From NCBI RefSeq assembly GCF_050436995.1, contig NC_134775.1:3015124-3079123 (forward strand): a stretch of DNA of 64,000 nucleotides, in the 5' to 3' direction. Position numbers and translations under genes: made by a program. The notes beneath the pieces are model-generated. The model was given only the letters and a program-made list of their open reading frames with translations. It was not told where the DNA came from and made no database searches. Origin of the DNA: Anticarsia gemmatalis. Its lineage: Eukaryota; Arthropoda; Insecta; Lepidoptera; Erebidae. Shown piece by piece: positions 32,952-43,600 of the stretch (the first letter of the stretch is position 1; each line of letters starts with the position of its first letter).

Positions 32952-35762
32952 TATTACACTTAAAAAACCGGACAAAATAGAAAATTGTTATTTTAATCCA
33001 ACCGCACCCAAAATACCTGTTTCTTTACCTGCGATAACCGGTTTATCAAAAGGCAGTTCCACAACCCTCCACTACCGCGCATGTGGCCACACGACTCAGT
33101 CGGAACCCAATCATCGTACTGGACCCGTGTCTTTGTTCTCGGCGCTCTCGTTTGTGTTTATCAGTTTTCTGTGCTAAAATGGCTTCGTGTAGCAATCAAC
33201 AGCAAATTAACTATTCGGACATAGATATAGAAGGTTAGTACAATATATTAAAGTATATTTTATTATATTTCTGCCTAATTTTCTTCTTGTATAGCCATCA
33301 ATAACCAGCGGTAATTTTATGGGTCGTTTTTTAAAGAAATTTGAAATACACTAGTATTTTTGTTTATGTGTCACGACTTGTCGCCCCAAAATTTTTATGT
33401 GGGCATAAAGAGTAGACTCTAAAGAAGTAGAAACATGAATAAAAAGTCCCCCCAATGTACCATATTTTTGTATAGTACTTCAAACTATATAGGGAATATT
33501 ATAATTAAATTGACTAAGCTTATCTTTTGTTTTCATTTGTCATAGATCCTTCGGAAAGAGTGAAAAAAATCACCAGAATGGAGTTATATAATATTATCAA
33601 AGAGTTCAAAGAATAGAAAATTGAAGAAAAAATGTCGTTGTTGGAAGAAAGACTTGCGCAACTCACTTCATGTCCACCCGAAGAGAAAAGTGTTCTTACC
33701 CGTTCTTTGAAATATTTCAAGACTAGTTTCAAAGAAAGGTGGTTGGCAGCCCGTAATACTGATAAGAGATTCGTAGAAAACAATATGGAATGGCTTAATG
33801 TATCACTGGAACTACCTACCTGGACCCATAAAGCAGGCCGACCAACAAAAGAATTCGGGGAATTGTGTGATAGAAGCAAGCGTCGAAGAACAAAAGATTT
33901 ACGGGACCGGGTACCTGTTGAGGAATTGACGTACGCATCAAGCGTGAGTCAAGGTACTTCGGGAAATGTTGATGCGTCTCAGATCATGAAAGAAATAACG
34001 ACAACACCTACTAGAGCTAAAAAGTTCCGAAAAGCTATATCGTCAGCTAAAAAAGAACCAATCGCGAGAAAATACGCATCACAAGAAGCATTAGCGTTAT
34101 TTGTAGAAGGTACCTTATTTTACAAGAGGGCAATGGGAATTAATACAAGGTGGCCGAAAAGCAATTTATCCTTGCTATTCGCTTTTACAAAAAGCGAAAA
34201 AGGAGTGTTATCCCGACGAAGATAGCATAAAAGTTACAGAAACTAGCTTTGAAGTGGAACTTCAAGCTTTGCTGGACCATACGGCTTTGCGACTACTTCA
34301 GTATTTAAAAGAAGTGATTGAAACTCTATCAGTGTTTGAGAAACAACATCTTATGTTAATATCAAAATGGGGCTGTGATGGATCTAACCAGACACAGTTT
34401 AAACAGACATTTACTAATGCTGGCGACGATGATGCTAATATATTTTTAAGTTCTCTTGTACCTGTGAGAATGGTTGTTTCTGTTAATGGAGAGATAAGGA
34501 AAATAGTATGGCAAAATCCAGTGCCTTCTTCAGTAAGATTCTGTCGTCCTATCCGGGCTCGGTTCATTCACTAAACAAAGGATATCACGAAGGAAGAAAT
34601 CACCTATATTGAAGAACAAGCAAGGAATCTCAAAGAAACAACTAATATTGAAGATTCCGTTAAAATAAATCACACTATTTTGCTCACAATGGTCGACGGA
34701 AAGGTGTGCAATGCCGCGACTGATACGTCTTCAACAATGAGATGTTATATATGTGGACAGACATCCAAGGACTTTAACAAACTTGAAAGAGGCAATGTTT
34801 GCGAAGAGTCTCTGAAATTCGGACTATCCATTCTGAGTTTTGAGTTATTGTTGCACCTGGCCCACAAAGCGCCCTTACAGAAGTGGCAAGCTCGAACGGC
34901 AGAAGACAAAAAGGTTTTGAAAGAAACAAAAGAGAAAATACAACAAAGCTTCAAAGAAGAGATGGGCCTTTTTGTTGACATACCTAAAGTCGGTTACGGC
35001 AATAGTAACGACGGAAATACGTCAAGAAGATTTTTTGACAATCCTGAATGCTCATCTCGGCTTACTGGAATAAATATAGATTTAATAAAGAGGTTCCAAA
35101 TCATTCTTGAAGTGATTTTAAGCGGATATGATATTGATCCTGCCAAATTCGATGATTTTGCTCACACAACTGCTAAACTGTACGTGGAACTTTATGGTTG
35201 GCATCCCATGTCACCTACAGTTCACAAGATACTGATGCATGGCGCTCAAGTAATATCAAGTCACATGGTACCAATTGGATAGCCATCAGAGGAGGCTGCT
35301 GAAGCCCGGAACAAACATTTTCGTAAATATCGCGTAGACTTTGCAAGAAAATTTTCAAGAGTAGACTGCAACAGAGATATTTTAAATAGGTTGTTGCTTA
35401 CATCTGATCCCTTCATCAGCTGCAACAGAATAATACGAAAAAAGAAACCAAGTCGTTTTCCCAGGAAGCTATTAATATGCTTTTCACGAAAGAACCAAAT
35501 TGTGGCAGTTCTGAAGACGTAGATGATGAGAACCAAATCACCTATGAAGGCAGTGATTCTGATTGATTTAGTCTCCTCATAATCATCTTCTTGAAAATAA
35601 ATCCTGTTTTAAGAGTAAATAGTCTCTTAGATATTATTATGTAACATTTTTTTTAAATATAAATTATAATAAAATGATAATTATGATGAATTATTGACTT
35701 TTATTTCATAAAATAGTAAAATAAAGTATAAAATAATTTTGTCCGATTTTTTATGTGAAATA
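32952..35762 (+). mobile_element. Transib-like DNA transposon carrying a RAG1-core-related transposase
   Basis: Imperfect terminal inverted repeats: GTATTACACTTAAAAAACCG at 32951 and, on the other strand, GTATTTCACATAAAAAATCG starting at 35763. The terminal CAC followed by an A-rich stretch is the style of Transib ends and of RAG recombination signals. The length (2.8 kb) fits the family. A 5-bp target duplication could not be shown. The single gene inside is broken. Confidence 0.68.
33179..35566 (+). pseudogene. Transib-type transposase (RAG1-core homologue), broken
   Basis: Exon 1 is 33179-33233 (MASCSNQQQINYSDIDIE), the intron is 33234-33545 (GT...AG, phase 1), and the main exon runs to TGA 35564-35566. 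Candidate catalytic residues by comparison with Transib/RAG1: Asp in SKWGCDGSNQTQFKQ (34370s), Asp in GYGNSNDGNTSRRFF (35000s) and Glu in PSEEAAEARNKHFRKYR (35285s). A CxxC pair (MRCYICGQTS) lies between the first two, as in RAG1. Lesions: TAG 33614-33616, frameshift about 34190-34250, TAA 34572-34574, TAG 35280-35282 and a frameshift near 35460. The family name rests on recalled motif layout, not on a search. Confidence 0.72.
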
Positions 35763-36032
35763 CATCCTTTATATTTTATTGTCAGTAATCATATTAATCT
35801 ATAATATGAAACATAACATAAACACAACTCTAATGAAATAAGGTTAACAAAGTATATTTTTAACGTTGCCGTGTGTTAATCTAGAACAAAGTATTTGGTA
35901 CTGAAGAAAAGTATGATTTAAATCGTAATCATTTATTTATTAAAAGCACAATCAAAAATTAAAATGAAAATATTTTAGATATTATAATATAAATCTTAAT
36001 GCAAAATCAAAAATTTTATTGAAAAATAAGAA

Positions 36033-36269
36033 TTAATAGCGGGTATGGCCTCCATTGGCGTCTATTACTGCCTGGAGCCGTTCGCGCATATTACCTATCA
36101 TATTTTGACAAATATTTTGGCCCCTAAATCTCTCCCAAGTTTCTGTTGCTTGAGCTATTATATTTTGTCGGGTGCGTGGTGTATCGGAATCCCATGTTTG
36201 CACCATAAGAGCCCACAAATTTTCTATGGGATTGAGGTCCGGGCTCTTCGGCGGGAATGGAATCTCCAA
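36033..36269 (-). pseudogene. Tc1/mariner-like transposase, C-terminal part
   Basis: Minus strand reads EIPFPPKSPDLNPIENLWAL, which is the last DDE-superfamily motif of Tc1-like transposases, followed by ~55 residues (MIGNMRERLQAVIDANGG) to a stop. The first two catalytic acidic motifs are absent. Confidence 0.8.
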
Positions 36270-36434
36270 AATTTGCTCTGTGTTTTCTAACTAAACTGTT
36301 TAATAGTTAAAATGTTTTAGAAATAATGCACACTTTATTTGTTTCCACTAATTACAACAATCTTAATACCTACTTACAATTATTATTAAAAATTAAAGCA
36401 AATATGATATAATATTATATGTTTTATTACTTAC

Positions 36435-36539
36435 CGAAACTCCTAATTCTGCAGCAATTTCTGATACATTGTATCCTTGTTCTTTCAAGAGAACAATTCT
36501 GTGACGTTCATGCTCCGTAATATGCACATTATACAGCAT
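36435..36539 (-). pseudogene. Tc1/mariner-like transposase, N-terminal helix-turn-helix
   Basis: From ATG 36539 the minus strand encodes HITEHERHRIVLLKEQGYNV, then SEIAAELGVSVS, a helix-turn-helix that binds the element's ends. A GTAAGT donor follows directly, so the gene may have been spliced, but the next exon is not in phase with the C-terminal piece. Confidence 0.7.
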
Positions 36540-36883
36540 TATTGTGATATTTATCGATTGATGTATCAAGAATATAAATAAACAATTATGCACATATGTA
36601 CACAACGTTTCGTTTACTTCAGACTACGACAATAATACGCTAGACTAAAATTATCACAAGTCATATGAACAGAAATATTAATTAAATGTAAGGTATTCTT
36701 ACGGTTCGCGCAAAGTAAATTACAAGTACCGTCACTATAATCGCTTCGTAGATCATTAGAGTTATGTTTATGTTATGTTTCATATTATAGATTAATATGA
36801 TTACTGACAATAAAATATAATTGTTTTGTGAATAAGTATTGAAATAGATACTAACGTGTTAACATACATTATTAAGGTTAAGC

Positions 36884-37212
36884 AAGCACTGTCCCAAAAG
36901 TAGCTGAACAACATAAGCGACAAAAGTAGATTAACACACGGCAATGTTCAAAATATACTAATAATTTGTCTTTACTGCTGCTTAGTGACTTTTGATACAA
37001 TGATGTTCAGCGACATTTGGATTGTTGGTGTACAGCAACTTTAGGAATACTAGTGTACAGATACTTTTGAAATACTCGTGTTTAACGAATTTTGTAAATT
37101 TCTGGTGTACAGGCTATTTTGTTTCCTAGTTGCGACTATAACTTATGGCATTTTATTGTGAACAGGTGTTTTGTTAAGTTGATTTTGTTCATCGACTTTT
37201 GGTGCTGACTGT
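36884..37212. repeat. Degenerate ~25-bp repeat array with an inversion
   Basis: From 36975 to 37212 there are about eight loosely conserved units of ~25 bp, each with an ACTTTTGG-like core and ending in GT(A/T)CA. Two units in the opposite orientation lie at 36884-36935, and a related one at about 35885-35915. Probably transposase-binding subterminal repeats, by inference. Confidence 0.55.
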
Positions 37213-38370
37213 ACGTACGCGTACCACCACGTCTATGCGCTCACTAGTATGCAACCCAATCATTAGATAACAATCTTATGTATCGTTTATGGTATCGTAA
37301 GTAGGCCCGTATGTTACAATAGCTCATAGTAAAATTGTAAGTAGGTAGGTACCTACTTGGCTTACGTGAAATCAAACAATAATAGCAAAATGTAACCAAT
37401 AATAAGAAAGTGCTAAAACAAATTGTTATCAATGTCTATCAACACGCAAATACCTGGTGTATGGCGAGAGTTTGAGTACCTTTGGATCCGGACGTACAGG
37501 TGCAGAGCACGCCGTGCACTTCCATGTGCTTCACCATACATAACACATCAACATTTCTTCCTATTTACGAACACAACTGCACTTCGAAAACAATAACAAC
37601 AAAAATAATAACAATAAAAACACTAACAACTCAAAACCGAAACAATATCAAGTAATAATAAACAACAGTTCACACACGACACGACGAATAGGACATAACG
37701 AACGGCACCGGTGAAGAGCTTCCGTCTTCCGCGAGCGAATTGCTCGAACTATCATTCAATTCAAAGAGAGCCGCCGGCGCCTCTCCGCTCACTCGCGCCG
37801 CCCCTCGCCCGCGCCACCCGCTCCCTCCGCGCCGTCCGCGCGCGCGCCGCCGATTTGGTGACGAGCGACGAGTTAGGATCCCAGCGAAAGATTAGATTCA
37901 ATAAAATATTGATGTGGCATTACTATTTTTACTTGTCACAGTTGTTACTGGTTGCATTGTAGTTTTATTCAAATACCAAATAACATTACAAACATTATTG
38001 ATGTAAGTTTAAAATACTTTGATATTTATAACATAAAATCAGCTTAAAGTAAATAAAATAAACACGAAGCGTTTATTTAATTAAACCATAAAAAATGTAG
38101 GTACATAACAATGATAACAATCAATATCCATTAATATTCTTATCAGAGAAACTAACTTATCATAATTCATAATCCCTGGAGAATTACTTAGCATCCATTT
38201 TGTCGCATCCCATCTATGTAACATCCACGCGCGGTCGCGGCGTCACGCGTCACTACGGCCATCTTCTTTTCGAGTCGCACCGCGCTTGTATGAAGTATGA
38301 ATGAGCGTGTAAATATCGAATAGAAATTTGCAAGAACAAATGGAACAAAGCGACAATACATGTTAAATTG

Positions 38371-38655
38371 TGTACGAGCCAATATTGCTCGTACAGCACA
38401 TTTATACTAACGCTTACGCAATTAAACAATTATTATAATTTAGTCGTAACGAAACCTCCGCGACGCGCTAATGTGTAGTGTCAACAATAACATAATTACG
38501 TAAAGTGCGACTCAGACACCTGAACATAGCCGTAGATAGGAATTTTAGAAATAAACTTTAAACTCATAACTGTGAAGTGCATTATTTCCGGAACCCCTAC
38601 AACAACACAACACGTCAACAACTAGGAGTCCGTCAACGACGTGATATCCCAAACA
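38371..38655 (+). repeat. BEL-2 5' LTR
   Basis: Starts with the palindrome TGTACGAGC-CAATATT-GCTCGTACA and ends CCCAAACA. Contains AAATAAAC-type sequence near 38550, a possible polyadenylation signal. Confidence 0.93.
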
Positions 38656-38660
38656 TAATT

Positions 38661-38678
38661 TGGTCCTTCGAGCCGGAT
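38661..38678 (+). other. BEL-2 primer binding site (tRNA-Tyr)
   Basis: TGGTCCTTCGAGCCGGAT, five bases after the LTR, identical to the BEL-1 site and complementary to the 3' end of tRNA-Tyr. The ~410-bp leader to the gag ATG at 39093 holds no frame of note. Confidence 0.8.
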
Positions 38679-39092
38679 AACAAAGGATATTTTTGGTCCT
38701 TGGTGTAGCGGCTGGGTACTTAAGTGAAAAGCGTTTCCCAATCACGTTAGCAAATCGGTGCTGTTGGCCTCTCACAAGCGAGTCTCACCAGCGGCATTGA
38801 GACGTTGCACATAACGTGACGGAGGGAAAGCTACCATTGAGTACCAGCTAGTGAACAACCAGCGTGGGTAACATCTACTGCTGCTTATCTTCGAAGAATA
38901 ACTACGTTAACAGTGTAAAAGAGTTTACGACTCAAAAAACCCCAACGAAATTTGGTTTTAGCAGCGGGATAACGCCCTTTGCGAAGCCGTAACTATCAAC
39001 CGACGGAGCAGAGATAACGTCTACTGTTTACGTCGACATCTACCTGTGCATCCAATTTTGTGAGCCCTCAGAGTTTATCACAAGTAAAAGCA

Positions 39093-40652
39093 ATGGCGAA
39101 CGAAGGGCACACTGAGTTCGTCGAATTCATTAACAAACAACAGGGCAGCTATGAGAAAATCAAAGCTCTCCAAACAAACTACAAAAAGGATTCTATGAGT
39201 AGAAAGTCTGTAGAATACCTTAACAAACGCATCGCAGAGTTACAATCACTCTGGGATGAATTTCGGACGAATAACGAGATCATTAAGAAGTATGAGTCTA
39301 CATATAAACATCATGAATACTTTAAAGAGATGGTATTTGATGTCACTAAGGGCATGTACGACAAGACAATACAATCGATGACTCAGTTAAAAAACGAGTT
39401 ATTAAACGAACCAAGTTTTTCAGGGATTTCGAACCCGAAGTCGCCGGTAATATTCGCCGAGAAGCAGTTTGATACCACAGTGGATAAATCCGATAATCAC
39501 TTATCGACACTGTTGCGTAATCAAATGTGCAATTTCAACGCCTTGCAACGAGCAGTTAACAAAACAAACCTTCAAGAAATAAAAGAAAAGTGGCAGCTTC
39601 AGGATAAACTTAACATCTTACAATCCAAATGGGAAGCTATTGATAAGATCCATTGGGAGATAAGTTACTTGTTGCAAGGAAATGACGAAGAATACGAAAC
39701 AAAATTCGACTATTGGGAGCAAGTGTACGATAAGCTCAAGGAAGATTTGAATGGAAAAATATTTGAATCTTCTCATTACGAGAAAACTACACCACGTATG
39801 GAATTACCGGAATTCAACGGAGCTTATAACAACTGGATTTCATTTAGGGACTTGTTTTTTGAGATGATCCATAACAACCCAACCTTGAACAAGACACAAA
39901 AAATGAAATTTTTGAAATCGAAATTGAAAGGTGAAGCTGAGAAATTAATTAAGCACCTTCCTGTGAGTGCGGAAAATTATGACTCAAGCTTGGAAATCAT
40001 CCAGCATCGTTACAACAATAAACGATTGCTTTTTACGTCGTACATCGATACACTGCTCAATCAGGCATCGATTGATAAACCCAATTCGGTGAACCTGAAA
40101 AAGTTGCATGATACCTCCAAAGAATGTTTGAATGCGTTGGAGAACATCGATATTGATATTCCTGTTTGGGGCCCTCTTATTGTGCATTTGTTATCTTCGA
40201 AACTCGATGATATCACCTTCGGTGATTACATACAAAAAATGAAACATTCAAGGGAGCTTCCGGACCTCAACGAGTTTATGGAATTCCTAGAATTGAAGTT
40301 TATGACTTTGGAAACATCTAGAACGAAAAAGAACAGCCAATATAAAAGTAATTACAATAATTATAACAATTCAAAGTCAATGAACTTTAAAGACTCAGAA
40401 AAGGCGACAAAAACCTATCATGCAACGCTACGTAAATGCCCGCTATGCAAAAACGATCACGCATTGAGACAGTGCCCTACATTTTTGGACATGAATGTTA
40501 CATTGCGAAATCAAACAACAAATAACTTGAATTTATGTAGAAACTGTTTATTTAGCCACGGCGCTAATAAATGTACATCAACGAAAAGATGTCATACCTG
40601 TAACCTAAAACATCATTCCCTCATTCATTCCCTAAAACATCACTCTTCATGA
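39093..40652 (+). CDS. BEL-2 gag
   Basis: About 519 residues from the first ATG (MANEGHTEFVEFINK); the frame is open 33 bases further upstream without an ATG. The DUF1759-type gag core lies at about 235-400 (PEFNGAYNNWISFRDLFFEM; KSKLKGEAEKLIKHLP) and two Cys/His knuckle sets at about 449-510 (CPLCKNDHALRQCPTF; CRNCLFSHGANKC, CHTCNLKHH). It builds the particle and packages RNA. A 27-bp imperfect tandem duplication (40604 and 40631) lies at its end, just before the stop at 40650-40652. Protease begins in the +1 frame. Confidence 0.88.
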   Translation: MANEGHTEFVEFINKQQGSYEKIKALQTNYKKDSMSRKSVEYLNKRIAELQSLWDEFRTNNEIIKKYESTYKHHEYFKEMVFDVTKGMYDKTIQSMTQLKNELLNEPSFSGISNPKSPVIFAEKQFDTTVDKSDNHLSTLLRNQMCNFNALQRAVNKTNLQEIKEKWQLQDKLNILQSKWEAIDKIHWEISYLLQGNDEEYETKFDYWEQVYDKLKEDLNGKIFESSHYEKTTPRMELPEFNGAYNNWISFRDLFFEMIHNNPTLNKTQKMKFLKSKLKGEAEKLIKHLPVSAENYDSSLEIIQHRYNNKRLLFTSYIDTLLNQASIDKPNSVNLKKLHDTSKECLNALENIDIDIPVWGPLIVHLLSSKLDDITFGDYIQKMKHSRELPDLNEFMEFLELKFMTLETSRTKKNSQYKSNYNNYNNSKSMNFKDSEKATKTYHATLRKCPLCKNDHALRQCPTFLDMNVTLRNQTTNNLNLCRNCLFSHGANKCTSTKRCHTCNLKHHSLIHSLKHHSS

Positions 40653-43600
40653 TGACAATTTAAGAGGTCAACACAACAAGCCATCCTCGTCAACCGCGAC
40701 GGAGCGAAGCTCGAATCATATAAATGGCGATCAAGAGATACTCTTAACGACACTGCAACTCAAGGTTAAAAATAAAGAAGGGGAGTATGTCGTCCTTCGG
40801 GCATTATTAGATCAAGGTTCGCAAGTGACTTTGATTACGGAAAACGCCGCTCAACGTTTGAACTTACCGCGAAGCAAACTAAACGCGGCGATAACTGGCG
40901 TCGGTACTATAATGGGCAAAAGCAGAGGACTTATACAATTAGAATGTAAATCCTTACACTCGGATTATACATTCCGAACTGAGGCTTTAGTAATGAGCAA
41001 GCTTATAAACAACCTTCCTAACTCAACGATTGACACAAAGAATTGGACACATCTTGAAAATATCAAGCTGGCTGACCCAGCGTTTAACGTATCTGGACCC
41101 ATTGATTTACTGTTGGGGGCAGATATTTATTCTAACGTCATTCTAGAGGGAATACTGAAGCCTAGCAACGGGTCACCGATAGCCCAGCAGACGAAGTTGG
41201 GCTGGATTCTTTGTGGAGTTACAAAACAATTTAACTGCCTTGTTACTCTAACGGAGCTAGACAGTATAACGAAATTTTGGGAGACAGAAGAAGTTACATC
41301 TGCACCCGAATCAACACAGGAAGACGAGTACTGTGAACAACATTACACCGAAACAACGACCCGATTGAGTAATGGAAGATATGTGGTAAAGATGCCAATG
41401 AAAGCTCATTATGAAGAAAAGCTTGGTAACTCGAAACCGGCTGCCGTAGCGCAATTTTTACAGTTGGAGAAGAAAATGTCACGCCAAGAACACTTCGCTA
41501 AATTGTATAAGCAATTTATACAAGAGTACATCGATTTAGGTCACATGAAACCTGTAACAACATCCATGACTCACGTACAAGCCTATTTGCCACACCATGG
41601 AGTATTAAGAGCAAGTTCGACTACAACAAAACTACGAGCTGTTTTTAATGCATCTATGAAAACAGATTCCGGTTATAGCCTAAACGACTTAATGGAAAAA
41701 GGTCCTAATCTCCAGAAGGACATACTATCCTTGATAGTCAAATGGCGTAGTTACAAATATGTTATGACGGCGGATATTGAAAAAATGTACCGTCAAATTC
41801 TTATCCACCAAGGTCAGCAAGGCCTTCAAAAAATAATTTGGAGAAACTCTACAAAAGAGTCCATGAGAGAGATGCAGTTGTGCACATTAACTTACGGTAC
41901 CAAGGCTGCACCGTTCATAGCCATGCGAACCCTCCAACAACTGGCTATTGACGAAGGCAACGCTTTCCCATTGGCCCAAAAAGCACTACAAAATGAATTT
42001 TACATGGATGACCTCATAACGGGACACCATTCAATAGAATCCGCACGTAAATTACAAAAGGAACTTTTAGGGCTACTACATAAGGGTGGCTTTATATTAC
42101 GAAAATGGGCCACGAACGAGCCGACCATTCTTAGCGAATTAGAAAGGAAAGACAAAAGTCATACCAACGACTTCAGCTTCAAGCAAGAAGAATTTAGTAA
42201 GACACTAGGTCTCGTATGGAATGACACAAACGACACGTTCCATTTTACTAATGAAGCGCCGTGCAACGACGAAAGTAGTACCTACACAAAACGCAGATTA
42301 TTATCTGAAATAAGCAAGATATACGATCCCCTCGGTTGGTTGGCTCCACTGACGATCCAAGCAAAACTAATTTTCCAAAAATTATGGAGTGACGCCTATA
42401 ATCACATAGGCTGGGATAACAAGGTACCAGAGGCCATAGAAAGGGAATGGGTAAAGATTAGAAATGATTTACAAAGCATAAATAAAATCACTCTACCAAG
42501 ATGGATAAGAAACGAATACAACAACGCTATCGAATTGCATGCCTTCTGTGACGCAAGCGAACACGCCTACGCATGCGTCATATACAGCCGTACTACGTCA
42601 TCAAGTGGCGCATATAATATAACATTACTCGCCGCGAAAACCAAAGTAGCACCTCTTAAAACGAGAAACACTATTCCTAGACTGGAATTATGCGCCGCAG
42701 TTCTACTAGTGAACCTCCTAAAGAAGATTGTGTATGTCCTTACGGGTCACACTCTAAGGATATCATGCTGGACCGATTCCAAAGTAGTCTTAGCATGGAT
42801 TCAAGGCGATAAAATAAAATACGACAAATATATAACAAACCGAACAAAGCAAATAACAAATATCGTACCTGCGACAAACTGGGGTTACGTAAGAAGTAAG
42901 GAAAATCCCGCGGACTGTGCGACAAGAGGACTTCTGCCATCAAAATTAGTAAACTTTTTTTTGTGGTGGGAAGGCCCTCAATGGCTTAAAGACAAGGGAA
43001 TACAAGAACTTATCTCGAACGAGACCTATACAACTAATGAGAATATACAAACCAATTGTTACAATACAAAAAGTACGGAACCCGGGTCAATTTCAAATGA
43101 ATTAATTCATTCATTACTCGAGCGACATAGCAACATCGATCGTATTACAAGAATACTTGCCTGGGTGATGCGTTTTGCTGATGTTTCACAAAAGAAGAGG
43201 TCAAGCGAGCGCAATGAACTGCACTTGTTAGAAGTAAACAAGGCATTTTATGTAATTATACGATCAGTACAAGAAAGTTATTTCGAAGATGAAATTAATT
43301 CAATAAAGAAAAATGAGAATCTTTGCAATAAGAGCTCAATATTGAAACTCAACCCATTTTTGGACAAGGACGGGATTCTACGCGTTGGTGGACGATTAAG
43401 CTATTCGAACTTGCCAGAAGAAACCAAGCATCCAATACTACTTCCAGGTGAAGGAAAGCTAACCCAGTTAATCATTGAAAGGGCGCATCAACATACATTA
43501 CATGGTGGAGCTAGATTAACGCTAGCTTACACTAGAAATCAGTACTGGATCATAAGCGGAAATCGAACCGTCAAGAAAATACTACGTCAGTGCATACGGT

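Larger units (their letters stand above)
35763..37212 (-). mobile_element. Internally deleted Tc1/mariner-like element with complex inverted repeats
   Basis: Two minus-strand pieces of a Tc1/mariner-type transposase (36435-36539 and 36033-36269) are joined without the catalytic middle. Around them lie two sets of inverted repeats: ~64 bp at 35773-35836 versus 36757-36822, and ~36 bp at 35848-35883 versus 36929-36965. The order of the two sets is not a simple palindrome, so more than one element or a rearrangement is involved. Exact ends were not found. Confidence 0.6.

Noticed and set aside
32825..33178. A host gene starting at 33179
   Set aside because: The gene lies inside inverted terminal repeats, shows a transposase motif layout and has several stops, so a transposon origin explains it.
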